64,000 nucleotides of DNA. Origin: Angiostrongylus vasorum. Taxonomy: Eukaryota; Nematoda; Chromadorea; Rhabditida; Metastrongylidae. Location of the stretch: positions 372,001 through 436,000 of the forward strand of contig JADANN010000404.1 of NCBI GenBank assembly GCA_018806985.1, given 5' to 3'. Under the pieces are notes generated by a model that had not been told where the DNA came from, did no database searches, and saw only the letters and a program-made list of their open reading frames with translations. Made by a program: the position numbers and the translations under genes. This document shows positions 44,292-53,933 of the stretch, in pieces; within the stretch, counting starts at the first letter, position 1; each line of letters begins with the position of its first letter.

Positions 44292-46020
44292 TGTGCTATC
44301 CGCCTCTGTATATACACATATATATGTATATTTACGACTACGGCAATAGAATAAAGTTCCCTCTATAGTTCTCTGGACTTAAACTTTTCAAGTTCTTAAC
44401 TTATAGAAACATCATCATAATTGCTGCAAAAATCAATTCAGAGCGTTATCTAGTGAACCTATCCGTCTTCATCTCTAGAAATAGGCTATTTAGAAGCTTG
44501 TAAATCTACACAACTATGCATATATCTAGTATTTTCGACACAACTTATACCTGAGTACATATCCCCTGGTACCTGTGGCAAAGCCCGACCCATTTGCAAG
44601 GGAGCAGAAGCCCTTAACGATGAGCTTTTGTCTCCAACAACAGCACACTAGAAATCATTAAGTGTGAGAAAGAGCAGTGGAATAACTTTCAAATTCATGA
44701 TTTTTGTGTAACAGAATCTAACAATATTCTAAGGAGCAAAAATAGAAGGAAAAGCAAAGTAACAACTTTGGCTGCGGGCTGGGAGTGTCGCTCATTCACT
44801 CTGTCGATCCTCCCAGTTTGACGAAACTGCACACAGTGTGATGTCGAAGCATCGGCGGAGACAACGCTAAGCGCTGCTGGATTGACGACACCATAAACTT
44901 CATCGGAGTCCCTTAAAGGAACACATTATTCAAACACAACTTTTATTTTTTTCAGCCGATTCTTCTCAAATGTAACACTTCGTTTCGCCACAAAAAAAAA
45001 TAGTGCAAGATCGGAAAATATTTCTGATACTACAAAGGATTTCATGTCCATTCTCTTTAAAAGATAAAAAATTTCGAGAAAAAAAAGAGCGCGATAATTT
45101 CTGTGGGCCAAAAAAGAGGAGAAATCGAACGGTTTGCGCTAGTGAGAAACATTTTCTGTGAGGTTCCACAGCAAATAGGGCCATAAAGAAAGAAAAAAAA
45201 CCAGACAAAGAATAGGTAACTAGTCATTTCTACCATAAATGAAGTTACAACGCAAAAGCTAAAATCGCAATTATAAATGAGTACTTCATAAACAGAATAA
45301 AGCGGAGGCTAATCAAACTCTTAGGTGTGTGTCACACATTTGACTCCTCTAAACATCGAAAAAGGTGACTGCATACATAGTTAATCCCCACATTTTCCCA
45401 CAGAATCATTTGCACGGACCGATCGATGCACCAAATTGCTATCCCTGATCCTTCTAGGCAAAACCGGTAACAAATTCTGAACAAAGAGGGATGAAGAACT
45501 TGGTCTGCCTAGAAAAAGGGGTCGACCAACAGATCATATGAATCGCATTGTACTTCTAGCCCCTGAACGAGCACAAGTACTTGTGTAAAGCTTGAAATTC
45601 AAGCAGTAACAAGTACTTGAAAGAAGCTCATGGCAACTGCTTCAGTTATACTGTCTTCGATGCTAAACATCTCACTAGATATACGATGTAGGAACCATCT
45701 CACTAGATATACGATGTAGGAACCCAAACCAAATAACAGGACCGCAGGAAGCCAGCCCCTATCCATCGTCCTTACGCTAGATTGTAGGATACAACACAAA
45801 AGATATGAAAACAACCTCATTAGCATCTCACCATCCATCATACGTTCATTAAGTCACTATATTTGTAGAAGATGGAGAAAAAAAACCACCTTAACTTCAC
45901 TTTTTTGCAGCACGTGCATAATGTAACCAGTGTTATCATCGAGAACAGAGAGCAAATGGTAAGAACTATCTGAGTGGAATCGAAAGCAATCGCGAGGGCT
46001 TCATGGCCCGCTAAAGGCAT
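38476..46020 (-). CDS. Single-span transmembrane adaptor-like protein with about twenty tyrosine motifs
   Basis: Exons in transcript order: 46020-45890, 44911-44767, 44647-44551, 43383-43271, 43206-43052, 42961-42790, 42658-42536, 41458-41297, 41220-41166, 41109-40699, 40340-40158, 39876-39814, 39740-39646, 39097-39016, 38909-38476. All have GT-AG borders and matching phases, giving 806 residues. Residues 1-15 are outside and about 16-34 span the membrane ([18 protein letters not shown]). CTCCKK (35-40) follows, a likely palmitoylation and stop-transfer site. The tail carries motifs at Y50 (YGVV), Y123 (YSVI), Y145 (YESI), Y160 (YSKL), Y213 (YSSI), Y241 (YAKV), Y269 (YSKI), Y328 (YITV), Y357 (YSVI), Y558 (YNKI) and Y599 (YDII), plus NPAYSAV (Y375), NPVYSVL (Y438) and the proline run VPPPPTSP (about 400). 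This matches the transmembrane adaptor layout (LAT, PAG, NTAL). I know no named orthologue, and adaptor function is inference from layout. Confidence 0.85.
39393..39620 (+). repeat. SINE-A copy with lost B-box, in an intron of the adaptor-like gene
   Basis: The head 'GGGCGCGTGTGCCACAGTGG' is joined directly to 'CTCCATCTCTTCGGGATTGG', so the segment with the B-box is deleted. The rest is normal, to 'GATCAAAGCCGAGAGCTTTA'. It is antisense to the host gene. Confidence 0.8.
41575..41625. repeat. TATATACATA-type simple repeat
   Basis: An AT-rich imperfect repeat with 'ATATACATACATATATGTAT' borders the truncated 5' end of the RTE fragment that follows. Confidence 0.8.
41637..42430 (+). mobile_element. 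5'-truncated RTE copy in an intron of the adaptor-like gene
   Basis: Plus-strand frames give the RTE block '[20 protein letters not shown]', then '[20 protein letters not shown]', '[18 protein letters not shown]', '[20 protein letters not shown]' and '[19 protein letters not shown]', that is, the last third of the reverse transcriptase protein. A few frameshifts break it. It is the best preserved RTE piece in the window. It ends in 'GATACAGGTGATGTATACAT' and passes into simple repeat, the usual RTE 3' end. It is antisense to the host gene. Confidence 0.9.
42431..42520. repeat. AT/TG microsatellite at the RTE 3' end
   Basis: (AT)n with 'CCATATAT' interruptions and a short (TG)n lie between the RTE end and the donor of exon 7 of the adaptor-like gene (exon edge 42536). 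Confidence 0.9.
43790..43860. repeat. (AT)n microsatellite, intron 3 of the adaptor-like gene
   Basis: Two (AT)n blocks are separated by 'ACATATAT'. A called frame across it is low-complexity. Confidence 0.95.
43925..44310 (-). repeat. SINE-B copy with internal (CTA)n, intron 3 of the adaptor-like gene
   Basis: Plus-strand order: 'GGATCCCAGCACTTCTCACA', 'AGTGCTGGTCGTGCAATTCT', 'GGAATCTTGAGATAGCCGGG', 'CCCCGGAGGGATGAGAGGCT', then the head with 'GAATCAAACTAGCACCATG'. A run of about ten ACT triplets (44252-44287) has expanded inside the head region. This is the most complete SINE-B copy. Confidence 0.75.
45668..45723. repeat. Perfect 28-bp tandem duplication, intron 1 of the adaptor-like gene
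   Basis: The unit beginning 'CATCTCACTAGATATACGAT' is present twice with no mismatch. The minus-strand frame across it (45599-45841) has no splice support. Confidence 0.9.
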
Positions 46021-46053
46021 CACCTCGGCTCTACAGTATCCCTAAAATAGATG
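46021..46053 (-). promoter_or_regulatory. Probable spliced-leader or 5' intron acceptor of the adaptor-like gene
   Basis: On the minus strand a TCTATTTTAG acceptor ends at 46042, so the mature message would begin at 46041, 21 bases before the ATG. Such short leaders are typical of nematode trans-splicing. A cis intron is the alternative. Confidence 0.5.
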
Positions 46054-46059
46054 AGTTCA

Positions 46060-47200
46060 ACAAATATACGAGCAATAACAAACTGCTTGAATCAAACAGA
46101 TTCAACAGCAGACTGAACGCATCTCTAAGTAATCGAAATAATAGAAAGTAAAGCAAGTGACGTCAAAGAATATAAATTCCTACAGAAATTTTCGCCACAA
46201 CTACCGAAATACAGTCACTAAGAAAAAATCATACGTTGCATAACCCTCACCACCTCACCTCATCTTATGAGCAGAGTAAGATCAAGTAAATAAACCGTTC
46301 AGGACTTGTAGCGATCAAACCCCGAAAGACGAAAGAAGTGAAGCACTAGCGAGTCCACCATTGTTTGTTTGAATAGTGAACGCGCAGGCGGCCGCGATGC
46401 GGTCACTACAGTACTAATCGCAACGGAGGTCGACCGTACACGGTGCGCAACGACGGAAATCTACCTACCCTAGCTAGTAGCAGTAAGAACAATTCGTTGT
46501 TTGCGTGTAGATTGAGACTTGCCTAAAGCCGAAAACATGCTGTCATTAGTCTCCACCTACGAGCACTTCCTTTGTTAGCTAACTTCCTGCTATTAGCACG
46601 ATTCGACTAAAATCGAAACGTAAATCATAGTCGCATAGAAAGGGTGCATACAAATGCAAATGTCTAATTTCTCTGAGCTGAGAGAACACCATAGTTGCAT
46701 CTCAAGAATATTCTTTATTCAGCAATTCTTAGCCGGATGACCGTGAGGTTAGGTGGTGAGTCCTTCGTGGAGAACGCAGAATTAAATGCCGACAGAAAGC
46801 GACTGTGTATTTACCCTAAAACGCAAGTTGTTTTAAGGATTGAGAACCATTCTCTGATGCGCTAGAGTAACATATACTTTCGGCACGCGCTGTAATAATC
46901 ATGCATACGTGCGTAGGTCTCTTTGCTTATACGCGGATTTTCCCTACAATGCCGATTCCCCCCAAAAAATTCGATAAAGTTACTAGGAAACACAAGTGCT
47001 TCCAAAAATAAGCTTCATTCCTAGTTCAAAAAAGCATCGAAAGCTGCACATGAATTTTCCCATCTAATGTAGAACATTGTAAAGTATCTGCTGCCATGTA
47101 TCGACAATTGCAAGAGAGCGAATCGAGGAAGAAGTTCTACACTTCATTTTATGACGCTAAACTCAAAGTAATACGGAAACTCAGTTCATTGTGCAGATGC
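46060..47200. other. Spacer upstream of the adaptor-like gene
   Basis: I see no gene or recognised repeat. The gene's promoter is likely somewhere here, but no specific element can be named. Confidence 0.4.
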
Positions 47201-47204
47201 CCAA

Positions 47205-47525
47205 CCTAGCCAGATCCAGTTGGTTCGACCTTACCCCGAGTCCATCAACCCTCGCTTCCCAACGAGATCGGGGATTTGGTGTCACGCTTCACTCAGGCAA
47301 GCACACTCTCTGTTAATCACGTGGGAACGCACTTGAACAGCTATCTCAGAAGTCTATGAAGAATCGACTCAACCAGCATTTAACGATGTTCGTGATGAAG
47401 ATGCAAGAAATCTCATGCAGCAGCCGAAGTCACACGCGAAAAAGTTCCAAGGTCCTCAAGGATGGTCGATGAGAGGATGCGAATCGAATGGAAGCAGTGC
47501 TGGGAACCGCACAGTTTTGAGAACA
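47205..47525 (+). repeat. SINE-B copy (forward)
   Basis: It shows 'GTTGGTTCGACCTTACCCCG' (B-box-like), 'GAATCGACTCAACCAGCATT', 'CATGCAGCAGCCGAAGTCAC' and 'GAAGCAGTGCTGGGAACCG'. Confidence 0.7.
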
Positions 47526-47739
47526 GATATATATAATATCGGATCATGTAATAAAACAAAAGTAAAAAAAACGCGTGAGTAGAGGAACTTGCTAAAATAG
47601 CAACACCACCAACATGATCCTTTTTTACTTCATTTTTTTACTGCATGACATAAAATCTACGGTGGAGGTGTTTGCACTTCTTGTATTCGATTTATTTTCT
47701 TCGAATTTATAGTCTACAAAGCTATTCGAAAATTTCGCG

Positions 47740-47940
47740 ATTTTTTTCCACCTGCTGCTTAAAGATTTCTTCCCTTTTTTATGAACGCCGTAGAATGCTG
47801 TTCGAGTCGACTCTCCTTGCAATCCTAGTGATAGGCGAGCTAAGGCGTTCCCACGTGGATCGAAAGAATGCTGGGTAGTAGGTCGAACTAGTGCCTTGCT
47901 TCCTGATGGACTTCATCACTAACCACTTCGCTTCTCCGCT
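47740..47940 (-). repeat. SINE-B copy (reverse, partial)
   Basis: Plus-strand order: 'CTGCTGCTTAAAGATTTCTT', 'GAATGCTGTTCGAGTCGACT', 'AGGCGTTCCCACGTGGATCG', 'GGTCGAACTAGTGCCTTGC'. It lies about 220 bases from a forward copy, so the pair forms a loose inverted repeat. Confidence 0.65.
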
Positions 47941-48024
47941 ATCTGAGCTTTGCCGGGTTCAACAGTTTTCGAAGCCTGGACGATGAGGTGTTTGCACTTT
48001 ACATAGACTTGGAAAAGCAGCGCC

Positions 48025-48400
48025 TCCCAACGGTTTACCGCCTCATCGTGGCTGGGTGTTCCTAGGTGTCGGACTGCGATGTACAGCGGGGATTCATCCC
48101 CTGGCAGGGGTCTCCCAAGCTGACGAGTTCGGCGTTTCCATCAGGAAGCCTAGATAAGAATAAACCAATACCAGGATCCACCACCGTCCTGGTATCAAAG
48201 CCGCATGGTGGCAAATCTCCCTCTGATCCACAAGGGCTGCGACTGTGTGTGGTGGTGAAGAACTGGGGCAGACTTTGGTCAGGCTGACCTCAGGATTCCA
48301 GGGAACCACAATGGCTTAAGCAGCAAATTTCCGAAAATGGAGATTATGCTCGGCCCCGCACAACCAGTGAGGAGGGGCCATTCAAATGTCGCCAAGTGGG
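48025..48400 (+). repeat. Repeat D copy
   Basis: It has the same block order as the copies in cdk-8: 'CCCAACGGTTTACCGCCTCA', 'GATTCATCCCCTGGCAGGGG', 'GGTGGCAAATCTCCCTCTGA', ending 'GGGGCCATTCAAATGTCGCC'. Confidence 0.85.
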
Positions 48401-48929
48401 AAAGCAGTGCAGAGAAAATCACTCGTTCCACAAGACCATCGGCGGCGAAATCAGCGGCCAGATTGCACTTGATCCCCTGTCTTTCAACCGTGAATCATTC
48501 CTTCGTTGTTCTACTTCCGACAATTATATTGCAATGATTAAATTCGAAAAGGAAGATGGGGGGAGGGAGACGGGGGTAGTTAGTGACGAAGAACACACAA
48601 GGACAAATTTTATGGATTAAGAAACAGTTTAACAAAATTGAAGAACAACTAGCGTTTCTTGTGGGTAGGTATAACAGGACAGAATTGAATGACACCACTC
48701 TTCATAGAATGACTGCGAACGCTCTTTTAAGAAGATGATAATTTATAAAGGAAGTGATTCCAAGAAGAATATGTGTCATTGTTTTGCGAAACTTGAAAGG
48801 TTTTTTTTTCACAAAATTACTAGGTTTAAGCACTTACTAGGTTCGAACATATGCCTTCTGGTTTTTGCAGTTCTTTTCACATCAAAACTGACTTGCCTCT
48901 TGTCGGAGCAAACCATAAAACATTTTTTG

Positions 48930-49900
48930 GTAAGGAAGCAAAAGGAGACGCGCGCAGCGGTGATAACAATTCAAATTATCTTGCTCTACGAACATCTGCT
49001 TTGCATTGAGGTGCCGATAACCGCCTATATGATCAAGTCTACATTTGGACAGGTGGCCAATATCAAGCGAAAATTGCGGCTGCCGATCAACAGAACTGAA
49101 GAGGCAACATTACTTGCATAGATGTCTCGAATTCGATAACTGGTCACCTTCCACGTGGACGCTCTGTGCGCTTATCTCTGCTACTTGCGGACATAAGCAC
49201 CCACGAACTGAAGAAGACCCACGGCTCCGATCCAACCATAATCGACTGATACTCAAGTCGATAACTTGCTTCTGAATTTTAACCAAGCAAAACTGATCCG
49301 GTCGTTGCTAATCACCATCTGTGAATCTTTGCTCTTTCATTCGCAATGGAAAGCTTCCAACAGCGAACGTGACTGAAGGTGATATATGCTTACATGAGCT
49401 CTTCTTAAACATCGAACATTTCCACCTGTATTTTTCTTCCCCTTGCACCAACTATTCTTGCTCTACTAGCGAGGTAGATCCATCGGTTCAGCCGAAACCC
49501 GATCCACATGGACGCATGTTGATGCCATCTATCTTTTGGGAATAAAAAAGCATGATTTTTTGGAAGCTTCTGGAGCTAGACCACAAGGCCTGGACTAGCA
49601 CGCGGAGCAGTTCGCAAGCTCACTGCTGCCTTGCGAGAAAATAGGCCGAAACCAGTCAAAGTCCGGCTACTGCATGATATCTCTTGGCCTCACATCGCAC
49701 TTAAGTAACAAACAGTTGGACTACATCTCGCTCGCTCCACAGTCCGGACACTACCTTCGTAGAACCGGTCTTTTTCCGTAGAAGTACATCTGTACGTATA
49801 ACAGCCACCTGTGCTACAAGAAGTTCCACGAGTACTATAGTTAAGAAACGCCTCGCTAACTTCTTTGAATGGCAATCTCAGTTCTTTTGGCAGAAACCGA
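48930..49900 (+). mobile_element. Badly decayed mariner-like element
   Basis: In shifting plus-strand frames, in mariner order, I read 'IILLYEHLLCIEVPITAY' (N-terminal helix block), a middle part, 'PSVQPKPDPHGRMLMPSIFW' (the block normally like KPxLHxRKVMLxVWW) and 'RPKPVKVRLLHDISWPHIAL' (normally LLHDNARPHxA, with the second catalytic aspartate). Several stops and frameshifts separate them. The HPPYSPDL block is not seen clearly. Confidence 0.65.
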
Positions 49901-52850
49901 TCTAGAACCTACCTAAAAATACCAAGATAAAGCCTTTGTTAACAGTGGTGAACATATCGGTGATCAAAATTACACTTTGAAAAAAATGGAATGCAAGTGG
50001 ATAATGTGACCAAAAATGACAAGTAGTTACGATTCAGATTAATATTTGAATTGGTACTTTCCAAGTGAAACATCACGTTGTTCCAGCTATTTTTACTGAT
50101 AAGCCAAAATTTTGTAGCGCTTTCGTAATTCATGTTTTTTTTTGTCTCGTTGGAAGAGCTTTTTTTTCTAACGAATAAACCAGTAAACGATATACGAATT
50201 ATAGAATGAACACAGAAGCGTTTGCTAGTGGGTTTAGCTGAATACTGGCTACGAATGGAGTAGAACAATGTGAAAATTCTGCCATTTCGTTAGAGTTCCA
50301 CAGCTGAGTACACTGTACAGCGGAATCTGTTGTGTATATTGCTTTGCTACCGACTGTCAGCGGAAACAGAAAGCGAAAACGAAAGGCATTTGTGTGGACG
50401 AAGTCTGGGACGTCGTTGTGAGAATATTGCATAAAAGTTGTTTAAAAAATAACCTGTCCTCCGCCAAGCCGAAGAAAATTGGTGGACATTTCGGTGACGA
50501 GAAGAAATTTTGAAGAACATCTCGTTACACTAAATTTTGTTCGTTGATGAGGAAAAATTTAACAAACGACAACAAAAAATGCGAAGCACAGTAGACAACG
50601 ACAGTATACGAAATGAGAACAAAGTGATGTCGGTCTCAGGTTGAATCCCACAAATCCAAAAACTCCTAAGAAACCTTTTTTTCGAAATGAAACGAGTAAC
50701 TCGTAACTTTGTCTTTACAGGGACTAATAAGCACTCACTTACTTCAGAAAAAAAACTACTACGTTGAAAAGAAAAATCTTCTATAACTTGCTAAACATTT
50801 GCTAAGGAATAAAGAAGAAAGGAATAGGGCGACATATGCGCTAGAATGTGTTGGAATGTTTTCGTCAACACACAGGTATCGGCAAGCTGTGGAACGACCT
50901 TAGATATCGGAGAAACTACTCGCTACCTTAGCAACTCCGGTAAAATAAACAGCCTACGAACAGACTGTTCATCAGTCCGCATAGAATGGAAGCTTTAAAG
51001 ATAGTTCTTAGTGGAGATGAGAACTGGGTTGCCTCTATTAACCATATTTACTCATGGTCAATGGCTTTCATGCAGAAAGCTTCTGCGACATGAAACTCTA
51101 TAGATAAGTCTTAATGGAGATTAGAACTGAGTTCTCTCTATCAACCATATTAATGGTCATTGGCTTCCATGAAGACAATTTCTACGACATGAAGCGAGAC
51201 CAGGCTTTGCCGAAACGAGTGTGCTTTTTATTGTTCTGTTGGAACTTAGAAAGTTGCTCATGCTAACCAGAGTACATCGTTGAATATGTCGTATCGTGGC
51301 TCTCTTTCAGAAATGGAAAAAAGATCATTCAAACAGCGTCTCAAAATTAGAGTACCTCTACGGAATGACAAAGTTCATGCACATATTAGGAAGGTGACCC
51401 ATTATATGATCTGGAACTGCCGCTGGTAAGTTCTACACTATGGGGCACATCCATCAAACTTGGCTCTTTTCATTTATCGTTGGTTCTCGATGTTTTCCGA
51501 AACGACCACAGAGATCAATCAAAACTGGAAACTGACATCGATCATTTCATATCCTTTGTAACGTCTCAATGTTTCGCAATTTTCAGAGTTTTGCACAGAA
51601 CAATCACGCAGCAACTTGTGCGTTGGGACATCTAACTAACAATTACTGTTATTATGTTGTAGACCAAAGCTGCGCTTTAAAAAACCACAACTTTTGAAAA
51701 ACTTGTAAAGTAAGATCCGGAAATTTTCTTTTTCAAGGGAAATACGTCGTAGAATTTACCAACAGAAAAAACCAGATGGGCTTCCCACTTTCCTAGACAA
51801 AATTCTTCACGCGGCTTTCCAGTAAAAAGAAGGTTGCACGTTATTATGAAGAGAGAATCTGTATATATTTGTTCCAAAAATCCTGCTTACCAAATCAGGC
51901 CGCAACATGCGACAATCTCTAGAAAAAAATAGGTTTCCTCAGAGTGACCTTCTTAAGAATCATCAATTTTCGGAGGATACTTGTTATTGAGTCTCACAAA
52001 GAACTATTATTACTCCAAATTACTAAAGCAATGACGAACTGGGCTATCCGAAGGCTAAGCGATACGTAAAATTGCGGACAAGGAAGAGGAACAAGAACTT
52101 TCATATGCACGTCGACTAATAACCAGGTCAAGGATATAAAAGGTAAGGCGGACGCTTGCACGCGTACAAACTTAACATGTAACATTAAAAAGACCGTTTT
52201 TTTTGCTTTTAGAATTGTTAGACGTTGCCAATATGGTTCTTCCCAACACGGAAGAAAGCTCAAGAAAGAATTTTTTGCAAGTGACTTTCTTAAACTTTTA
52301 ACAGTTTTTCAACTGTTTAGTGTTAGGGGACACTGCCAGTAGATGAAGTACAAACCGCTTGTCAATCAAATGTGTGCAAGGAGTACAAGAATGCTTTTGG
52401 TAGATGAAAACAGAAGTTCATGAGAGTCACACGTGACTATGAACGTCTCGAGCAGAGGACTTTGCATCCCCGCTCAAACACATTAGTCTGATTGACGAAA
52501 GGAAAGTGTGCGAACAGTCTATGCAATGGGAACAGCTGGTGTTTCGTGATGTGTAGCAATTTCTTGCAACAACGTTAAGATTTCGAGAACTTCTTCGACC
52601 ACGGGCAACATTAACACGTTCACCAAAAGACGTTGTCATAAAGTAGTTAGGGGCGGAAAGTAGTGCTACGAACCGGTATTTCATAGAAATCATTTACAGA
52701 GTGAAAAAAATACGCTATTAACCAGTCTTTCACAGCAGTAAGACAACCAATGTCTCACTTATATGATACACAAAGTTATAGTCAGAGCTTGTCACCTAAC
52801 AAAATGCCGTACTTTCGATAAGCACGTGAACATTGATGAAGTATGAATAA
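49901..52850. other. Spacer with an imperfect tandem duplication
   Basis: I see no gene here. Around 50.99-51.20 kb a unit of about 100 bases is duplicated imperfectly (both copies carry 'GGAGAT.AGAACTG.GTT' and 'ATCAACCATATT'). The words 'GDENWVASINH' in the first copy faintly recall the mariner GDEKWVLYVNH block, which would make this another mariner relic. Confidence 0.4.
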
Positions 52851-52852
52851 AT

Positions 52853-53131
52853 GGATAAAGCTCTCGGCGTTGAACAATCCCTGAGGGATCCGCCATGCAT
52901 TAGACATCATTTAGCATCGTTTGGAGGTGACTGAATGCATATCTGGCCTTTACAATGACTCGCAGTGCCCAACCGATGTATCGAGGCAGCGCTGCTATCC
53001 TTGCAAACAAGTCTGGCACCAAATTGCAGACCCCGCAGGGATGGAGCGCTTGGTGAGCTTGGGGGCGGGGATCGAGCTCATGTGTATATGTGTTGCAGGA
53101 GGCCTCCGACCACTGCGCTACATGCGCCCTT
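52853..53131 (-). repeat. SINE-A copy, full length (reverse)
   Basis: It runs from the tail 'GGATAAAGCTCTCGGCGTTG' through 'GCCTTTACAATGACTCGCAG' to the head 'CCACTGCGCTACATGCGCCC'. The element reads on the minus strand. Confidence 0.85.
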
Positions 53132-53920
53132 GGTGAACGTAGATAGGACTTTATAACAAACTTCCAGGTTACAAAAGCATAATGAAAAAGACAAATGATG
53201 AATATTCGCTTAACAATGCTGATTTAGCAGAATCTACGAATTTAACAGATCACCCAGTAAAGAGCTGGGTACCTGAATCAGACCCAGTAGGAGCCGAACT
53301 ACTCAAGAAGGCACAACATGAAGACAATCGGTCTGGGTAGAGCTTCAAGCATATAATAGGAGAGGATTCGTTTCTACATTCTTTGCAGAAACTTTTCCCC
53401 AGCAACTGCGTCTTTCTTCCGCTTAGTGATATCTTCTTTCGTGCAAAACCTCAAGGTGGGTTTCAATTTAGAATTGAGAGATGCAGCTGCACGTCGCAGG
53501 TTATAACGTGATGATTAGCCACTGAATCTCGATAAATTGACTAAGGGACCATGAAAACTGGTGACGAAGTGCTTTTAAATTAGTACGAATGGGATGTCTA
53601 TGGGGTCCAACGACTCGGATGGTACAGCGCGACGATTCGACTGAACGCTCGTTTTGACCGCGACGCAACCGGCGCAACTCGTTCTCGGCAGTACAGTGTT
53701 TGTTCTGTCCTACTCGTACAAGTTCTACTGGGATTCATTCATCCTGAATTGGAAGTGTTCCTTCTCATGGCTTAGTTCTGCAGTTTTTTCTTTGCTTTCT
53801 GGTTTACAAGGTCTATTACTTTACAGCAATGACGACCTCATCGTTTTGTAAGAGGAATCTAATAGCATCGCAATGTTGTCTGACTAGTAATAGTTGGTTG
53901 ATTGGTGGACTCATTGTCTT

Positions 53921-53933
53921 TGTGCTGTTCAGG
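53921..53933 (+). promoter_or_regulatory. Spliced-leader or 5' intron acceptor of the RABL6-like gene
   Basis: A 'TTGTGCTGTTCAG' acceptor sits one base before the start codon at 53934. It decides the start: upstream frames are open but unrelated to the family. Confidence 0.6.

Noticed and set aside
45599..45841. 80-codon minus-strand frame with hydrophobic segment, considered as an extra exon of the adaptor-like gene
   Set aside because: Exon 1 joins exon 2 directly in phase (AG+G). The frame crosses a 28-bp tandem duplication and has no fitting acceptor.
52427..52693. Minus-strand frame with 'LLSAPNYF', reminiscent of PP1-type phosphatases
   Set aside because: Only the SAPNY word matches; none of the metal-binding motifs (GDxHG, GDxVDRG, GNHE) is present nearby.
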